Counted from the first letter of the stretch, positions 1 to 8,468 are shown. The stretch is DNA of 64,000 nt from Streptomyces viridiviolaceus (GCF_014650995.1 NZ_BMWA01000017.1:117295-181294), one strand, 5' to 3'. Made by a program: numbers and translations. Notes: a model not told the origin generated them from the sequence alone.

Positions 1-165
1 GCCGCTGGCGCTCTTGAGTTCGGCGCTGCTGAAGGTGGTGGGCGTGTCCGACGCGTTCGCGCTGGGGACCGCGATCGCGGCCGCGGCCACGAGTCCGGTG
101 GATACGGCGATCAGCCGGGTCCGTCTCGTGATGCCGCTGCGGGGGGTGGTGCGCTTGATCCTCAC
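1..165 (-). CDS. N-terminus of a streptogrisin-like secreted S1 protease (partial)
   Basis: Only the first 55 codons are inside the window; the gene runs off the left edge. It starts at a GTG with GGAGG eight bases upstream. The product begins MRIKRTTPRSG, has a basic n-region and a hydrophobic core ending VPSANA (a typical AxA-like signal-peptidase site), then a short acidic/Ser/Thr propeptide start (SDTPTTFSSAELKSASG). From memory this matches the pre-pro segment of streptogrisin B-type proteases, whose precursor opens almost identically (MRIKRT...) and continues into a propeptide of the same style. Expected role: extracellular serine endopeptidase made as a pre-pro-enzyme. The catalytic triad is outside the window, so the family call rests on the leader alone; another secreted protein with a similar leader is possible. 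Confidence 0.68.
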   Translation of the reverse strand, partial: MRIKRTTPRSGITRRTRLIAVSTGLVAAAAIAVPSANASDTPTTFSSAELKSASG

Positions 166-376
166 TTTTCGTTCCTCCACAGGGGAAGTCGGGGGCCCAT
201 TCGTGGGGTTGGTGGGCCCGTGAGGCGCAGCCGGGGGCACGGACGTCCGGATTCCAGAAAGCGTCGTGCCCCTGACAAGCGCTGTGGAGGGAGTATTCGG
301 CCGAACGGCCGGTCGGCGCAAGAGTGCCTTTCGGCCGTCGCCCTTTGAACGACCCGTGCGACACCTCCCCCCGGCC

Positions 377-1198
377 TCAGAGCAGTTGGCGCTCACCTGC
401 CTCGATCCCGGCGTCCAGCGTGTTCCCCGGCGGCGGGAAGGGGCAGATGAAGTGGTCGGCGAACGCGCACGGCGGCAGCAGCGCGCGGTTGAAGTCGACC
501 GTCGTACGGCCCTCGGCGTCGGGCGCGGGCGGGCGCAGGAACCTGAAACGGTAACTGCTCTTCCCGCTGGTGGAGTCGGCGAAGACGGCCCACAGCGAAC
601 CGTCCTCCTCGACGGTCACCTGGAGCGTCAGCTCCCGCCCGGCCCGGGGGTCCCCACGGTCGGGGGAGGCCGAGAGCGGGAGGGTGAACGCCAGCTCGCC
701 GCCGAGGCCGAGGCCGCGCTCCCTGCCGTCGGCGTTCGGCACGCGCACGCTGCGCCGCCCGGCCTCGTACGGCGTGAAGCGCCCCGGCACCGACCAGCGC
801 GGGTCGTGGGGCGTGGCCTCGATGCCGCGGAAATCCCGCCTCGCCTCGGCCGCCGGGTCGAAGTCGCGCACTCCCCAGACGCCCTCGCGGACCAGGACCA
901 CCAGGCGCCGCTCGCCGTACGCCACCCTGGCCCCGTCCGCCGGTCCCCGATCGGCCGTGAGCCGTGCCCGGCCGTCGAGGGGCCGGCCGTCCACGGTGAG
1001 TCCGTCCGCCCGGGCGGCCGTCAGCACCACCGCGTCGCCGTCGGCCGCCCACCGCCCCGGGACGTCCGGCAGGCGGCCGTCCGGATGGTCCTCCAGCCAG
1101 TGCGTACCCGTCAGCGCGAGCGGTCCGTAGGGCGCCGACACCGTCGCGACGCGCCGGTCGTGCCAGCGCTTCCACTCGTCGGATGCGTTCGTCGTCAT
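377..1198 (-). CDS. DUF1684 domain protein, last gene of the monooxygenase operon
   Basis: A 273-residue soluble protein with the DUF1684 pattern: an N-terminal part with a GxHWL segment, then a C-terminal part with TVDFNRALLPPCAF and ICPFPPPGN, the conserved end of this family. No catalytic function is established for the family. It follows the NtaA-like monooxygenase gene by 14 bases. An in-frame ATG at 1216 overlaps the upstream stop as ATGA, but the ATG at 1198 has a better ribosome site (AAAGGG nine bases upstream) and is preferred. As the last gene of the - strand operon it probably acts on the product or substrate of the oxidation, but this is inference from position. Confidence 0.85.
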   Translation of the reverse strand: MTTNASDEWKRWHDRRVATVSAPYGPLALTGTHWLEDHPDGRLPDVPGRWAADGDAVVLTAARADGLTVDGRPLDGRARLTADRGPADGARVAYGERRLVVLVREGVWGVRDFDPAAEARRDFRGIEATPHDPRWSVPGRFTPYEAGRRSVRVPNADGRERGLGLGGELAFTLPLSASPDRGDPRAGRELTLQVTVEEDGSLWAVFADSTSGKSSYRFRFLRPPAPDAEGRTTVDFNRALLPPCAFADHFICPFPPPGNTLDAGIEAGERQLL

Positions 1199-1212
1199 GG
1201 GATTCGACCCTT

Positions 1213-2502
1213 TCATGCCGGTTCGGGGAGACCGAGGTGGGTCCGCAGGGTGCGGCCCTCGTAGGCGGTGCGGAACACGCCACGCTCCTGGAGCACGGGC
1301 ACCACCCGGTCCACGAACTCGTCGAGTCCGCCCGGGACGAGGTGCGGTACGAGGACGAAACCGTCGGCCGCGTCCTGCCGGACGAACGCCTCCAGTTCGG
1401 CGGCGACCGACCCGGGCGTGCCCACGAGGGACTGCCGGCCGCCCGCCTCGATCACGGTCTCCCGGATGGACAGCCCCTTCTCCTGCGCCAGGGCCCGCCA
1501 CTTCTCGGCGACCGCGACGGTGTCGCCGCGCCGGGTGCGGCCCCGGGTGAACCGTGGCTCCGGCACCGGGTCGATGTCGGGCAGCGGCCCGTCGGGGTCG
1601 TAGGCGGACAGGTCCACGCCCCAGATCTGCTCCAGTCGGAGGATCGCGGTCTGCGGGGAGACCTGCTGCCGGCGGATCTTCTCGGCCCGCCTGCGTGCCT
1701 CGGCGACGGTGTCCCCGAGGACGACGGAGACGCCGGACATGATCTTCAGGTCGTCCGGCCGGCGGCCGTATTTCGCCAGGCGCCGCTTGACGTCGGCGTA
1801 GAAGGCGCGCCCGGCCTCCAGCGTGCCGTGCCGCGCGAAGACCACGTCGGCCGTGGACGCGGCGAACTCCCGCCCCTCGTCGCAGTCCCCGGCCTGGATC
1901 ACCACCGGGTGCCCCTGCGGGGGGCGCGGGACGGTGAACTCCCCCGCGATGTCGAAGTGCCGACCGCGGTGGGCGAACGGGCGGGGCTCGCCGTCCGGGG
2001 TCCAGGAGTCCCACAGCTCCCTGGCCGTCCGCACGAACTCGGCGGCGCGCGTGTACCTGTCGGCGTGGTCCAGGAAGCCGCCGCGCCGGAAGTTCTCGCC
2101 GGTGAAGGCGCCGGAGGAGGCGACCACGTTCCAGGCCGCCCGGCCACCGCTGAGGTGGTCCAGCGTGGCGAGCCTGCGGGCGAGTTCGAAGGGCTCGTTG
2201 AAGGTGGCGTCGACCGTGGTGGCCAGGCCGAGGTGCTCGGTGACGGCGGCGAGGGCGCTGAGCACGGTGAGGGACTCCGGGCGTCCGACGACGTCCAGGT
2301 CGTGGATGCGGCCCTTGTGCTCCCGCAGCCGCACGTTCCCGGCGAGGAAGAGGAAGTCGAACAGGCCGCGTTCGGCGGTGCGGGCGAGGTGCTCGAAGGA
2401 GGAGAAGTCGATCTGCGACCCCGACCGGGGATCGGCCCGGACGGTGGTGTGGTCGGCGCCCGGGAAGTGCGCCGCCAGGTGGATCTGCCGGTCTCGGCTC
2501 AT
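1213..2502 (-). CDS. NtaA/SnaA/DmoA-family FMN-dependent monooxygenase
   Basis: A 429-residue bacterial-luciferase-like protein of the nitrilotriacetate / dimethylsulfide / sulfur-compound monooxygenase group. The start MSRDRQIHLAAHFPG, the FLFLAGNVRL strand, the TVDATFNEPFELARRLATLD region, NVVASSGAFTGENF (FMN contact region) and PRPPQGHPVVIQAG are family hallmarks. Such enzymes use FMNH2 and O2 to oxidise and split C-S, C-N or related bonds, with reduced flavin supplied by a partner. Its start overlaps the upstream monooxygenase stop by four bases (ATGA), implying translational coupling. Relatives in Bacillus (YtnJ, YxeK) sit with cystine-like ABC importers and help degrade S-modified cysteines. 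With the leader peptide at 7290 this suggests a sulfur compound as substrate; the exact substrate cannot be read from sequence. Confidence 0.9.
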   Translation of the reverse strand: MSRDRQIHLAAHFPGADHTTVRADPRSGSQIDFSSFEHLARTAERGLFDFLFLAGNVRLREHKGRIHDLDVVGRPESLTVLSALAAVTEHLGLATTVDATFNEPFELARRLATLDHLSGGRAAWNVVASSGAFTGENFRRGGFLDHADRYTRAAEFVRTARELWDSWTPDGEPRPFAHRGRHFDIAGEFTVPRPPQGHPVVIQAGDCDEGREFAASTADVVFARHGTLEAGRAFYADVKRRLAKYGRRPDDLKIMSGVSVVLGDTVAEARRRAEKIRRQQVSPQTAILRLEQIWGVDLSAYDPDGPLPDIDPVPEPRFTRGRTRRGDTVAVAEKWRALAQEKGLSIRETVIEAGGRQSLVGTPGSVAAELEAFVRQDAADGFVLVPHLVPGGLDEFVDRVVPVLQERGVFRTAYEGRTLRTHLGLPEPA

Positions 2503-3575
2503 CGCGTCCTCCCCGTCGCGGCGTACTGGTTGGCGGGCCTGGCCAGGCCCAGGTGGTCCCTGAGCGTGCTGCCCGGGTAGAAGGTGCGGAACAGGCCCCG
2601 GTGCTGGAGCAGGGACACGGTGCCGTTGACCAGCCGCTCCAGGTCACGGCGCGGCTCGACCGGCACCAGGTGGAAGCCGTCGACGGCGCCCTCCCGGTGC
2701 CAGGCGGCGATCAGGTCCGCGAGATCGACCGGCCCGCCGCGGTACAGCGGGCCGCGGGGAGTGGCCCGGGGACCGCCCCCGCCGTGGCCGGGGTCCGCCG
2801 CGTACTCGCCGTCCCCGAGGTCGATGTCGAGGCCGGCGAGGACCCGCAGGCCGTCCGGATCACGGCCGGACGCGGCCGCGGAGGCCCGCAGCCCGGCCCG
2901 TGTCGCGGCGGCTTCGGCCGGGCTCGCGGTCCGTACGAGGGCCACGTCGGCGTACCGGGCCGCGACCGGCCGTGCGGCCGGCTCGGTGACGTCGACCACG
3001 CGCACCGGATGGCCCTGCGGGGGACGCGGCACGATCGAGGGGCCCTTGACCGAGAAGGCGGTTCCGGTTAAGTCGACGGGGTGCAGCCGGTCCCGGTCGA
3101 TGAACCGTCCGGTCGCCGTGTCCCGGATCTCGGCGTCGTCCTCCCAGCTGTCCCACAGCCGCGCCGCCACGTCGGCGGCCTCGCCCGCCTCCTGCCACAG
3201 GACGTCGGCGGGTGCGGCGTGGCGCCGGCCGAAGAGGCGGGCCTCGCCCTCGGTCGTGGACACCTCGATCCGCCAGCCGGCCCGGCCGCGGCTGACCCAG
3301 TCGAGGGTCGCCACGGCGGCCTGGACGTGGAAGGGCTCGGTGTGGGTGGTGGTGACGGTGGGCACCAGTCCGACGCGCCGCGTGGCGGGCGCCACCCGGG
3401 ACAGGACGCAGAGCGCATCGGGGCCGGGGCGAGTGAAGGAGTCGCCGAGGGTCACGAAGTCGAGTGCGCCGCGTTCGGCGAGCCGCGCCGACTCCAGGTA
3501 GGGGCCGGCCTCGCAGGCCGGCCGGTGGTCGAGGGCGGCGGCCAGGTGCAGCCGCCGTCCGTTCGATGAGGTCAT
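2499..3575 (-). CDS. LLM-class flavin-dependent oxidoreductase
   Basis: A 358-residue luciferase-like TIM-barrel protein: RRLHLAAALDH start, GALDFVTLGDSF, LVPTVTTTHTEPFHVQAAVATLDWVSRGRAGW (the flavin-facing strand-helix region, split here for length) and PRPPQGHPVRVVD. It is shorter and clearly diverged from the neighbouring NtaA-like enzyme, so this is a pair of related but non-identical monooxygenases, as in Bacillus ytm/ytn-type operons. The ATG at 3575 lies 39 bases after the ATPase gene, and the 3' end overlaps the next gene by four bases. No flavin reductase gene is visible in the operon, so reduced FMN must come from elsewhere or from the FAD/NAD(P) protein encoded at 4373-6250 (speculative). 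Confidence 0.87.
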   Translation of the reverse strand: MTSSNGRRLHLAAALDHRPACEAGPYLESARLAERGALDFVTLGDSFTRPGPDALCVLSRVAPATRRVGLVPTVTTTHTEPFHVQAAVATLDWVSRGRAGWRIEVSTTEGEARLFGRRHAAPADVLWQEAGEAADVAARLWDSWEDDAEIRDTATGRFIDRDRLHPVDLTGTAFSVKGPSIVPRPPQGHPVRVVDVTEPAARPVAARYADVALVRTASPAEAAATRAGLRASAAASGRDPDGLRVLAGLDIDLGDGEYAADPGHGGGGPRATPRGPLYRGGPVDLADLIAAWHREGAVDGFHLVPVEPRRDLERLVNGTVSLLQHRGLFRTFYPGSTLRDHLGLARPANQYAATGRTR

Positions 3576-3614
3576 TGCGGAAAAGCCCTTTCGGGGAGCT
3601 TCGGAGGACCTGGG

Positions 3615-4376
3615 TCAGAGGACCTTGGAGACGAACGCCCGAGTGCGTTCGTGCCGTGGGCGGTCCAGGACGTCGGCGGGCGGCCCCTGCTCGACGATCC
3701 GCCCGTCGTCCATGAACACCACCGTGTCGGCGACCTCGCGGGCGAACCCGATCTCGTGCGTGACGACGATCATGGTGGTGCCCTGCCGGGCCAGGTCCCT
3801 GATGACGTCGAGCACCTCGCCGACCAGCTCGGGGTCGAGGGCGGAGGTCGGCTCGTCGAAGAGCAGCAGCCTCGGCTCCAGCGCGAGGGCCCGCGCGATG
3901 GCGACCCGCTGCTGCTGTCCGCCGGACAGCTGCCGCGGGTAGGCATCGGCCTTGTCGGCGAGTCCCACCCTCGCCAGCAGCCGGCGCGCCGCCTCGGCGG
4001 CCTCGCGGCGCGGCCGTTTCAGCGCCGAGACCGGCGCCTCGGTGATGTTCTCCAGCACGGTCAGGTGCGGGAAGAGGTGGAAGTTCTGGAAGACGAAGCC
4101 GATCCGCGTGCGCTGCCTGAGCACCTCCCGCTCGGGCAGCTCCCGCAGCCGGTCGCCGGAACGCCGGTAGCCGACCAAGGCGCCGTCGACGCTGATCACA
4201 CCCCGGTCCACCTTCTCCAGGTGGTTGACGGTGCGCAGCAGCGTCGACTTGCCGGAGCCGGAGGGGCCGAGGACCACGGTCACCTCGCCGGTGCGCACGG
4301 TGAGGTCGATGCCCTTGAGCACGTGCAGTGGGCCGAAGCTCTTGTGCACGGACCTGATGTCGACCATGACGCTCAT
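3615..4376 (-). CDS. Polar amino-acid-type ABC transporter ATP-binding protein
   Basis: A 253-residue ATPase with all motifs: Walker A GPSGSGKST, Q-loop FVFQNFHLFPH, signature LSGGQQQR, Walker B LLLFDEPTSALD and the switch histidine in VVTHEIG. Sequence style (HLFPHLTVLENI) is that of the GlnQ/HisP/TcyN group serving polar and sulfur amino acids. The ATG at 4376 overlaps the stop of the FAD/NAD(P) gene (ATGA). With the permease at 6247-7104 and the binding protein at 7497-8444 it completes an importer. It lies between an oxidoreductase gene and two monooxygenase genes, so uptake and oxidation are presumably co-expressed. Confidence 0.93.
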   Translation of the reverse strand: MSVMVDIRSVHKSFGPLHVLKGIDLTVRTGEVTVVLGPSGSGKSTLLRTVNHLEKVDRGVISVDGALVGYRRSGDRLRELPEREVLRQRTRIGFVFQNFHLFPHLTVLENITEAPVSALKRPRREAAEAARRLLARVGLADKADAYPRQLSGGQQQRVAIARALALEPRLLLFDEPTSALDPELVGEVLDVIRDLARQGTTMIVVTHEIGFAREVADTVVFMDDGRIVEQGPPADVLDRPRHERTRAFVSKVL

Positions 4377-6250
4377 CGCGGGGACTCCTCGAGCAGTGGT
4401 TGCCGGGCCGCCTCGGGGGCCTGGGGGGTCTGGGAGGTCTGGGAGGACTTGGAGGTCTGGGAGGACTGGGAGGACTTGGGGGCCTGGGGGGTCTGGGAGG
4501 ACTTGGGGGCCTGGGGAGCCGACAGGAAGGCCAGCACGGCCCGCGCGGTGGCGTCGTTCTGCCGGAACGCCGGTCCGCCGGTGCGGGGCCGGGTGAACGC
4601 GCCGGATCCGCGCGCGTCGGTGTGCGGTCCGAGCGCGAACCGCCGCGGGTGCGGCAGGCCGGCCCGGTCCAGCACCCGCCCGTCGGCCCGGTCCACGGCC
4701 AGCAGCCCGTCCGGGGTCGCGGCGGCCCCGTCGGCGTGCAGCGAGCGCAGCAGCGGATCGCGGGCCCGCTCCACGGTGGGGTGCGGCAGCCGCGCCTCCA
4801 CCAGCGCCCGGGCCTCGACGACGGCACCCGGCACGGTGGCACCGGCCGCCCGGAAGACCCCGTCGGCGGCGGTGACCGTCATGTCGGCGCCCACGAAGCG
4901 CAGGATGCCCGCCCGGGACAGCGCGAGCATCTGACGCAGCCGGGGGCCGGGCGGGCCGGACGCCAGGTAGCTGAAGAAGCCGTGCCACCAGGGGCCCACG
5001 TCGCCGAGCCGGACGAGCTGCCCGTAGACGGAGAGCAGGGCGAGGAAGACCGCGAGGTCGGGGCTGTGCTGCGGGTCGTGACGGCGACTCAGGTCGCCCT
5101 CGATGTACCGGCGCAGTCCGTCCTGCAGCTCCTCGTGGGACCCGTACCGCACCCCGTCCAGCGGGCGGTCGAGTGCGGCGAGGTCGAGCCGGTCGGCGGG
5201 GTCGGGTACGGCGGACGCGACGAGGGCGGCGCGCTCGTCCGGGTCGGCGGCGGCGTACTTCTCGGCGAAGGCCGCCCAGGTGCCGGACACCCGCTCGGGG
5301 TGGGCGGTGAACAGCCGGTGGTAGTGGGCGAACCCCAGCTCCTTGTCGACCAGCGGCCACACGTCCCGGCGGAAGTCGAAGCCTCCCGGCCGCGCGAGCA
5401 GCGCGTCGGTCTCGGCGGGCCCGAAGAACCGCGGCAGCGCGGGCCGCTCCCCGGTCCAGTCGTAGCCGATCTTGGCGTGGTAGGGCACTCCGCGCCGCGA
5501 GCCGACGTGGAGGACCGGCTCCCGCCCGGACGGGACGTACGTGTCTCCCTCGTACCGTCCGCCCCTGCCCTCGGTCAGCAGCACCATCAGGTCGACGAAG
5601 GCCAGCCCGAACCCGCGGACGAGGACCGGCTCACCGGGGCGCAGCGCGGACAGGTCGCTGTCGGCGGTGAAGTCCGGCGGGAGATGGACCAGGCCGTGGG
5701 CGCGGGCGTACGCGGACAGCTCCCGCTGCTCCTCGTCGGGCTCGGCGTCGAGGTGGCCGAGGGTGAGGACGACCAGGTCGGCGAGGAGGGGCAGGGTCCG
5801 GCCCGCCAGCCACACCCGCTGGCGTCCCTCGCGCGGTCCGTCGACCCGCACGGCTCGCCCCGGGTGGTGATGGACAGTGATGCCGTCGGGCAGGTCGGCC
5901 ACGGCGCGGTCGTACACCCAGCGCAGGTACGCGCCCTGGACCCGGCGATCGGCGAAGGTGCGGCCGTCGAGGCCCGCCCACTCGTGCAGGGTGGGGCCCG
6001 TCCGTACGGGTCCGGCCATCTCCACCGTCTCGTCGGTGAACATGGTGACGTCCTCGGCGTGCGAGTTCATCCACAGCAGCGGCGACTGCCGCTCGCGCCA
6101 GATGCGCCCGGCACCGGGCGGGTGCGGGTCGACGAGGTGGATGTCGAGGCCCGCACCGGCGTACAGCTCCGGCGCGTTGGCGGCGATGCGCTCCAGCAGG
6201 CCGGTTCCCCGCGGACCGGCGCCGACGATCACGAGGGAGTGCCGCGTCAT
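4373..6250 (-). CDS. FAD/NAD(P)-binding protein of the ornithine-monooxygenase-like NAD_binding_9 type
   Basis: A 625-residue protein. It opens with a Rossmann dinucleotide motif (VIVGAGPRGTGLLERIA, residues ~7-23), has a second region LPDGITVHHHPGRAVRV and a strongly conserved RGFGLAFVDLMVLLT segment, features of the large FAD/NAD(P)-binding proteins that actinomycetes place beside ABC importers and luciferase-like monooxygenases. The reaction is not known to me; an N- or S-oxygenation or a flavin-reducing role is plausible. The last ~45 residues are a low-complexity Pro/Gln/Ser/Lys/Thr tail built from PQAPKSSQT units that is not part of the domain. The start ATG overlaps the permease stop (ATGA) and its stop overlaps the ATPase start. 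Confidence 0.82.
   Translation of the reverse strand: MTRHSLVIVGAGPRGTGLLERIAANAPELYAGAGLDIHLVDPHPPGAGRIWRERQSPLLWMNSHAEDVTMFTDETVEMAGPVRTGPTLHEWAGLDGRTFADRRVQGAYLRWVYDRAVADLPDGITVHHHPGRAVRVDGPREGRQRVWLAGRTLPLLADLVVLTLGHLDAEPDEEQRELSAYARAHGLVHLPPDFTADSDLSALRPGEPVLVRGFGLAFVDLMVLLTEGRGGRYEGDTYVPSGREPVLHVGSRRGVPYHAKIGYDWTGERPALPRFFGPAETDALLARPGGFDFRRDVWPLVDKELGFAHYHRLFTAHPERVSGTWAAFAEKYAAADPDERAALVASAVPDPADRLDLAALDRPLDGVRYGSHEELQDGLRRYIEGDLSRRHDPQHSPDLAVFLALLSVYGQLVRLGDVGPWWHGFFSYLASGPPGPRLRQMLALSRAGILRFVGADMTVTAADGVFRAAGATVPGAVVEARALVEARLPHPTVERARDPLLRSLHADGAAATPDGLLAVDRADGRVLDRAGLPHPRRFALGPHTDARGSGAFTRPRTGGPAFRQNDATARAVLAFLSAPQAPKSSQTPQAPKSSQSSQTSKSSQTSQTPQAPEAARQPLLEESPR
4413..4518. repeat. 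G-rich slippage-type repeat encoding the PQAPKSSQT tail
   Basis: On the + strand this ~105-base stretch is an irregular array of GGTCTGGGAGGACTTGGGG-like units made of 9- to 15-base modules, all multiples of three. It encodes the low-complexity end of the FAD/NAD(P)-binding protein on the - strand. Runs of three to six G recur every few bases, giving many possible G-quadruplex arrangements on the + (template) strand just before the ATPase start codon. Confidence 0.85.
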
Positions 6251-7104
6251 CGGGTGCGCTCCGTGCCGCGCGCGTAGTGCTTCTCGACGTAGTACTGGCC
6301 GACGCCGAGCAGCGAGGTGACGACGGTGTACCAGACGGTGGCCACCATCAGCAGCGGGATGACCTGGTAGGTGCGGTGGTAGACGAGCTGCACCGAGTAC
6401 AGCAGGTCCTGGACGGCGATGACGCTGACGATGGAGGTGCCCTTGAGGGTGCCGATCAGCATGTTGCCGGCGGGCGGCACGATGGAGCGCATGGCCTGCG
6501 GCAGGACGATCCGCCGCCACCGGCGCCACCGGCTCAGCCCCAGCGCCTGCGCGGCCTCGATCTGGCCGCGGTCGACGGAGAGGATGCCGCCGCGCACCAC
6601 CTCGGCGGCGTAGGCGGCCTCGTGCAGGGTGAGGCCGATGACCGCGACGGTGACCGGGCCGAGCAGGTCGACCGTCTTCACGCCGAGGATCCGGGGGTAC
6701 AGGGCGCCGATGTTGAACCACAACAGCAGCTGCACCAGGATCGGTATCGAGCGGAACAGCCACACGTAGCCCCAGCTCACCGCCCGTAGCACGGGGTTGG
6801 CGGAGAGCCGGAACGCGGCGAGCAGCGTGCCCAGCGCGAAGCCGAGGACCATGACGACGGCGGTCAGCCAGAGGGTGAGCCAGAGGCCGCGCAGGACGGC
6901 GGTGGTGGTGAAGTAGTCGGCGACGACGTCCCATTGGAAGGCGTCGTTGCGCAGGACGGAGTTGACGGCCAAAGCGAGGAGGACGAGGACCACGGCGGCG
7001 GCCGTCCACTGGCCGAAGCGGCGTTGCGGGACGATCCGCGGGGTGTCCGCCTTGTCCGGGGTCTCCGGGACGGCGGCGTGCTGGGCGAGGGTGTCGGAGG
7101 GCAT
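6247..7104 (-). CDS. Polar amino-acid-type ABC transporter permease
   Basis: An inner-membrane permease of about 285 residues with an N-terminal cytoplasmic extension, a first membrane helix near AAAVVLVLLALAVNSVL and several further hydrophobic segments. The EAA loop that docks the ATPase is clear (EAAYAAEVVRGGILSV ... EAAQALGLSRW ... VLPQAM). This is the HisM/GlnP/TcyL class. An upstream ATG at 7122 exists, but the ATG at 7104 has GGAG seven bases before it and is preferred. It is the first gene of the - strand operon; a candidate promoter lies at 7189-7219. It is divergent from the gene of its binding protein. Confidence 0.9.
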   Translation of the reverse strand: MPSDTLAQHAAVPETPDKADTPRIVPQRRFGQWTAAAVVLVLLALAVNSVLRNDAFQWDVVADYFTTTAVLRGLWLTLWLTAVVMVLGFALGTLLAAFRLSANPVLRAVSWGYVWLFRSIPILVQLLLWFNIGALYPRILGVKTVDLLGPVTVAVIGLTLHEAAYAAEVVRGGILSVDRGQIEAAQALGLSRWRRWRRIVLPQAMRSIVPPAGNMLIGTLKGTSIVSVIAVQDLLYSVQLVYHRTYQVIPLLMVATVWYTVVTSLLGVGQYYVEKHYARGTERTR

Positions 7105-7188
7105 GCGAAGGCTCCGTGACATCGAGTCAGTCGGACACGGTGGGCGGTGCCTTCACACGGCCGAGCCCCTCAGCAGGGCCGTGCGCCG

Positions 7189-7219
7189 AGAGTACGGGGC
7201 TGTTTCGGTCCGCTGTCAA
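7189..7219 (-). promoter_or_regulatory. Candidate promoter of the permease-to-DUF1684 operon
   Basis: On the - strand a TTGACA (7219-7214) is followed after 19 bases by TACTCT (7194-7189), placing transcription start about 75-80 bases before the permease ATG. The spacing is slightly long, so this is a plausible but unproven sigma-70-type promoter. Confidence 0.4.
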
Positions 7220-7289
7220 GACTGTCCACACTGTGAGCCGCGCGTCTCAAGTCGTTGACGCGGAACCGGATGCCTGTTCCACTTGGCCC

Positions 7290-7361
7290 ATGCATCCGCA
7301 GCAGTGGCTGGTCACGCGCTCCCACATCGACTTCGGTCGAGTGTGGTCCTCTTCCTGTTGA
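7290..7361 (+). CDS. Cys-ending leader peptide (putative sulfur-responsive attenuator)
   Basis: A 23-codon reading frame encodes MHPQQWLVTRSHIDFGRVWSS followed by Ser-Cys and stop. The pattern LVxRxHxDxxRVxSxxC matches a family of tiny actinomycete putative leader peptides found before sulfate, sulfonate and thiol uptake genes (recalled; not searched). It lies 135 bases before the substrate-binding lipoprotein gene on the same strand. There is no Shine-Dalgarno sequence. A TTGACG (7255-7260) and a weak TCCACT (7278-7283) spaced by 17 bases would put transcription start at or next to the ATG, so the leader may be leaderless. The Cys codon at the very end fits sensing of charged tRNA-Cys by ribosome stalling. 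A weak CCGAC...GTCGG pairing (about 7365 with 7398) is the only downstream structure I see. Confidence 0.72.
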   Translation: MHPQQWLVTRSHIDFGRVWSSSC

Positions 7362-7496
7362 GCCGACCCTCCCTGCCTGCCCTGACCGCCTGACTCCGTC
7401 GGGGCCTCCACGGGTTTCCCTTCTCTCTTCCCGCCTTCACACGCGCCCCCTCCCCTCGCGCTGCCCCAAGCCTTCGCTCTCAGGAGACTGCTCACC

Positions 7497-8444
7497 ATGC
7501 GTACGCCCACGCGCGCCCGGAAAAGACTTTTCACCCCCTTCACCCTGATTGCCTCGGCGGCCCTGCTGCTCACCGCGTGCGGCTCCGGCGACAGCGCCGA
7601 AGACGTCGCGGGCGCGGCGGCCGGCTCCGACGCGGTCCCCACCACGGACGTCGTCTCCGGCGTCGGACGGAACGCGGCCGCCGTGAAGCTGCTGCCCGCC
7701 GGCACCACGAGCGTCACCCTCGCCGTCAGCGTCGGCGGCACTCCGCCCGGCACCACCTATCTGACCGACGGCAAGACGCTGACCGGCCAGGACGTCGACT
7801 TCGCGAACGCCGTCGCCAAGGCGCTCGGTATCCGGCTGAAGACCGAGCAGGCCTCCTTCGAGGCGATCCTGCCCGCCCTCGACAGCGGCAAGTACGACGT
7901 CGGCGCCAGCAACTTCGGCGTGACCGAGGAGCGGCGCAAGACCATCGACTTCGTCACCTACATCAACGACGGTCAGGGCTTCGCCGCCCGCGAGGACAGC
8001 GAGCTGTCGAAGGTCACCGACCTGGGGCAGCTGTGCGGGCTGAACGTGGCGACCGGCGCCGGCACGACCTTCGAGGCCACGCTGGAGGAGAACAAGCACC
8101 TGTGCACGGACGCCGGCGAGAAGGCGTACGAGGTGCAGACCTACAGCGAGCCCGGCGCGCTCTGGTCCTCGCTCCAGCAGGGCCGCAGCGACGTCGTGAT
8201 GTCCACGATCAACGGGCTGCGCTACGCGGTCGCCCACCAGCAGGGCCTGAAGTTCCTCAACGAGTTCCACCGCCTGGACGTCGGGTTCGCCCTCAAGAAG
8301 GGCTCGAAGCTGGCGCCCGCCCTGCAGGCCGCCGTGAACGGACTCATCGCCGACGGGACGTACGACAGGATCCTGAAGAAGTGGGGGACGACGGACTCCG
8401 CGATCGCGAGGTCCGAGATCTCGCCCCCGGAGCTGAAGGACTGA
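7497..8444 (+). CDS. ABC transporter substrate-binding lipoprotein (family 3)
   Basis: A 315-residue periplasmic-binding-type protein anchored outside the membrane. It has an N-terminal Arg/Lys region, a hydrophobic core and a lipobox LLTAC with the lipidated Cys near residue 27. The body shows family 3 features: TLTGQDVDFANAVAKALGI, LDSGKYDVGASNFGVTEERR and DFVTYINDGQGF. AGGAG precedes the ATG. It is the binding protein for the permease and ATPase encoded divergently. The family takes up polar amino acids, opines and cystine-like compounds; the Cys-ending leader peptide upstream points to a sulfur-containing ligand. Confidence 0.92.
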   Translation: MRTPTRARKRLFTPFTLIASAALLLTACGSGDSAEDVAGAAAGSDAVPTTDVVSGVGRNAAAVKLLPAGTTSVTLAVSVGGTPPGTTYLTDGKTLTGQDVDFANAVAKALGIRLKTEQASFEAILPALDSGKYDVGASNFGVTEERRKTIDFVTYINDGQGFAAREDSELSKVTDLGQLCGLNVATGAGTTFEATLEENKHLCTDAGEKAYEVQTYSEPGALWSSLQQGRSDVVMSTINGLRYAVAHQQGLKFLNEFHRLDVGFALKKGSKLAPALQAAVNGLIADGTYDRILKKWGTTDSAIARSEISPPELKD

Positions 8445-8468
8445 CCGGCCCGGCGCACCGACGGTCTC

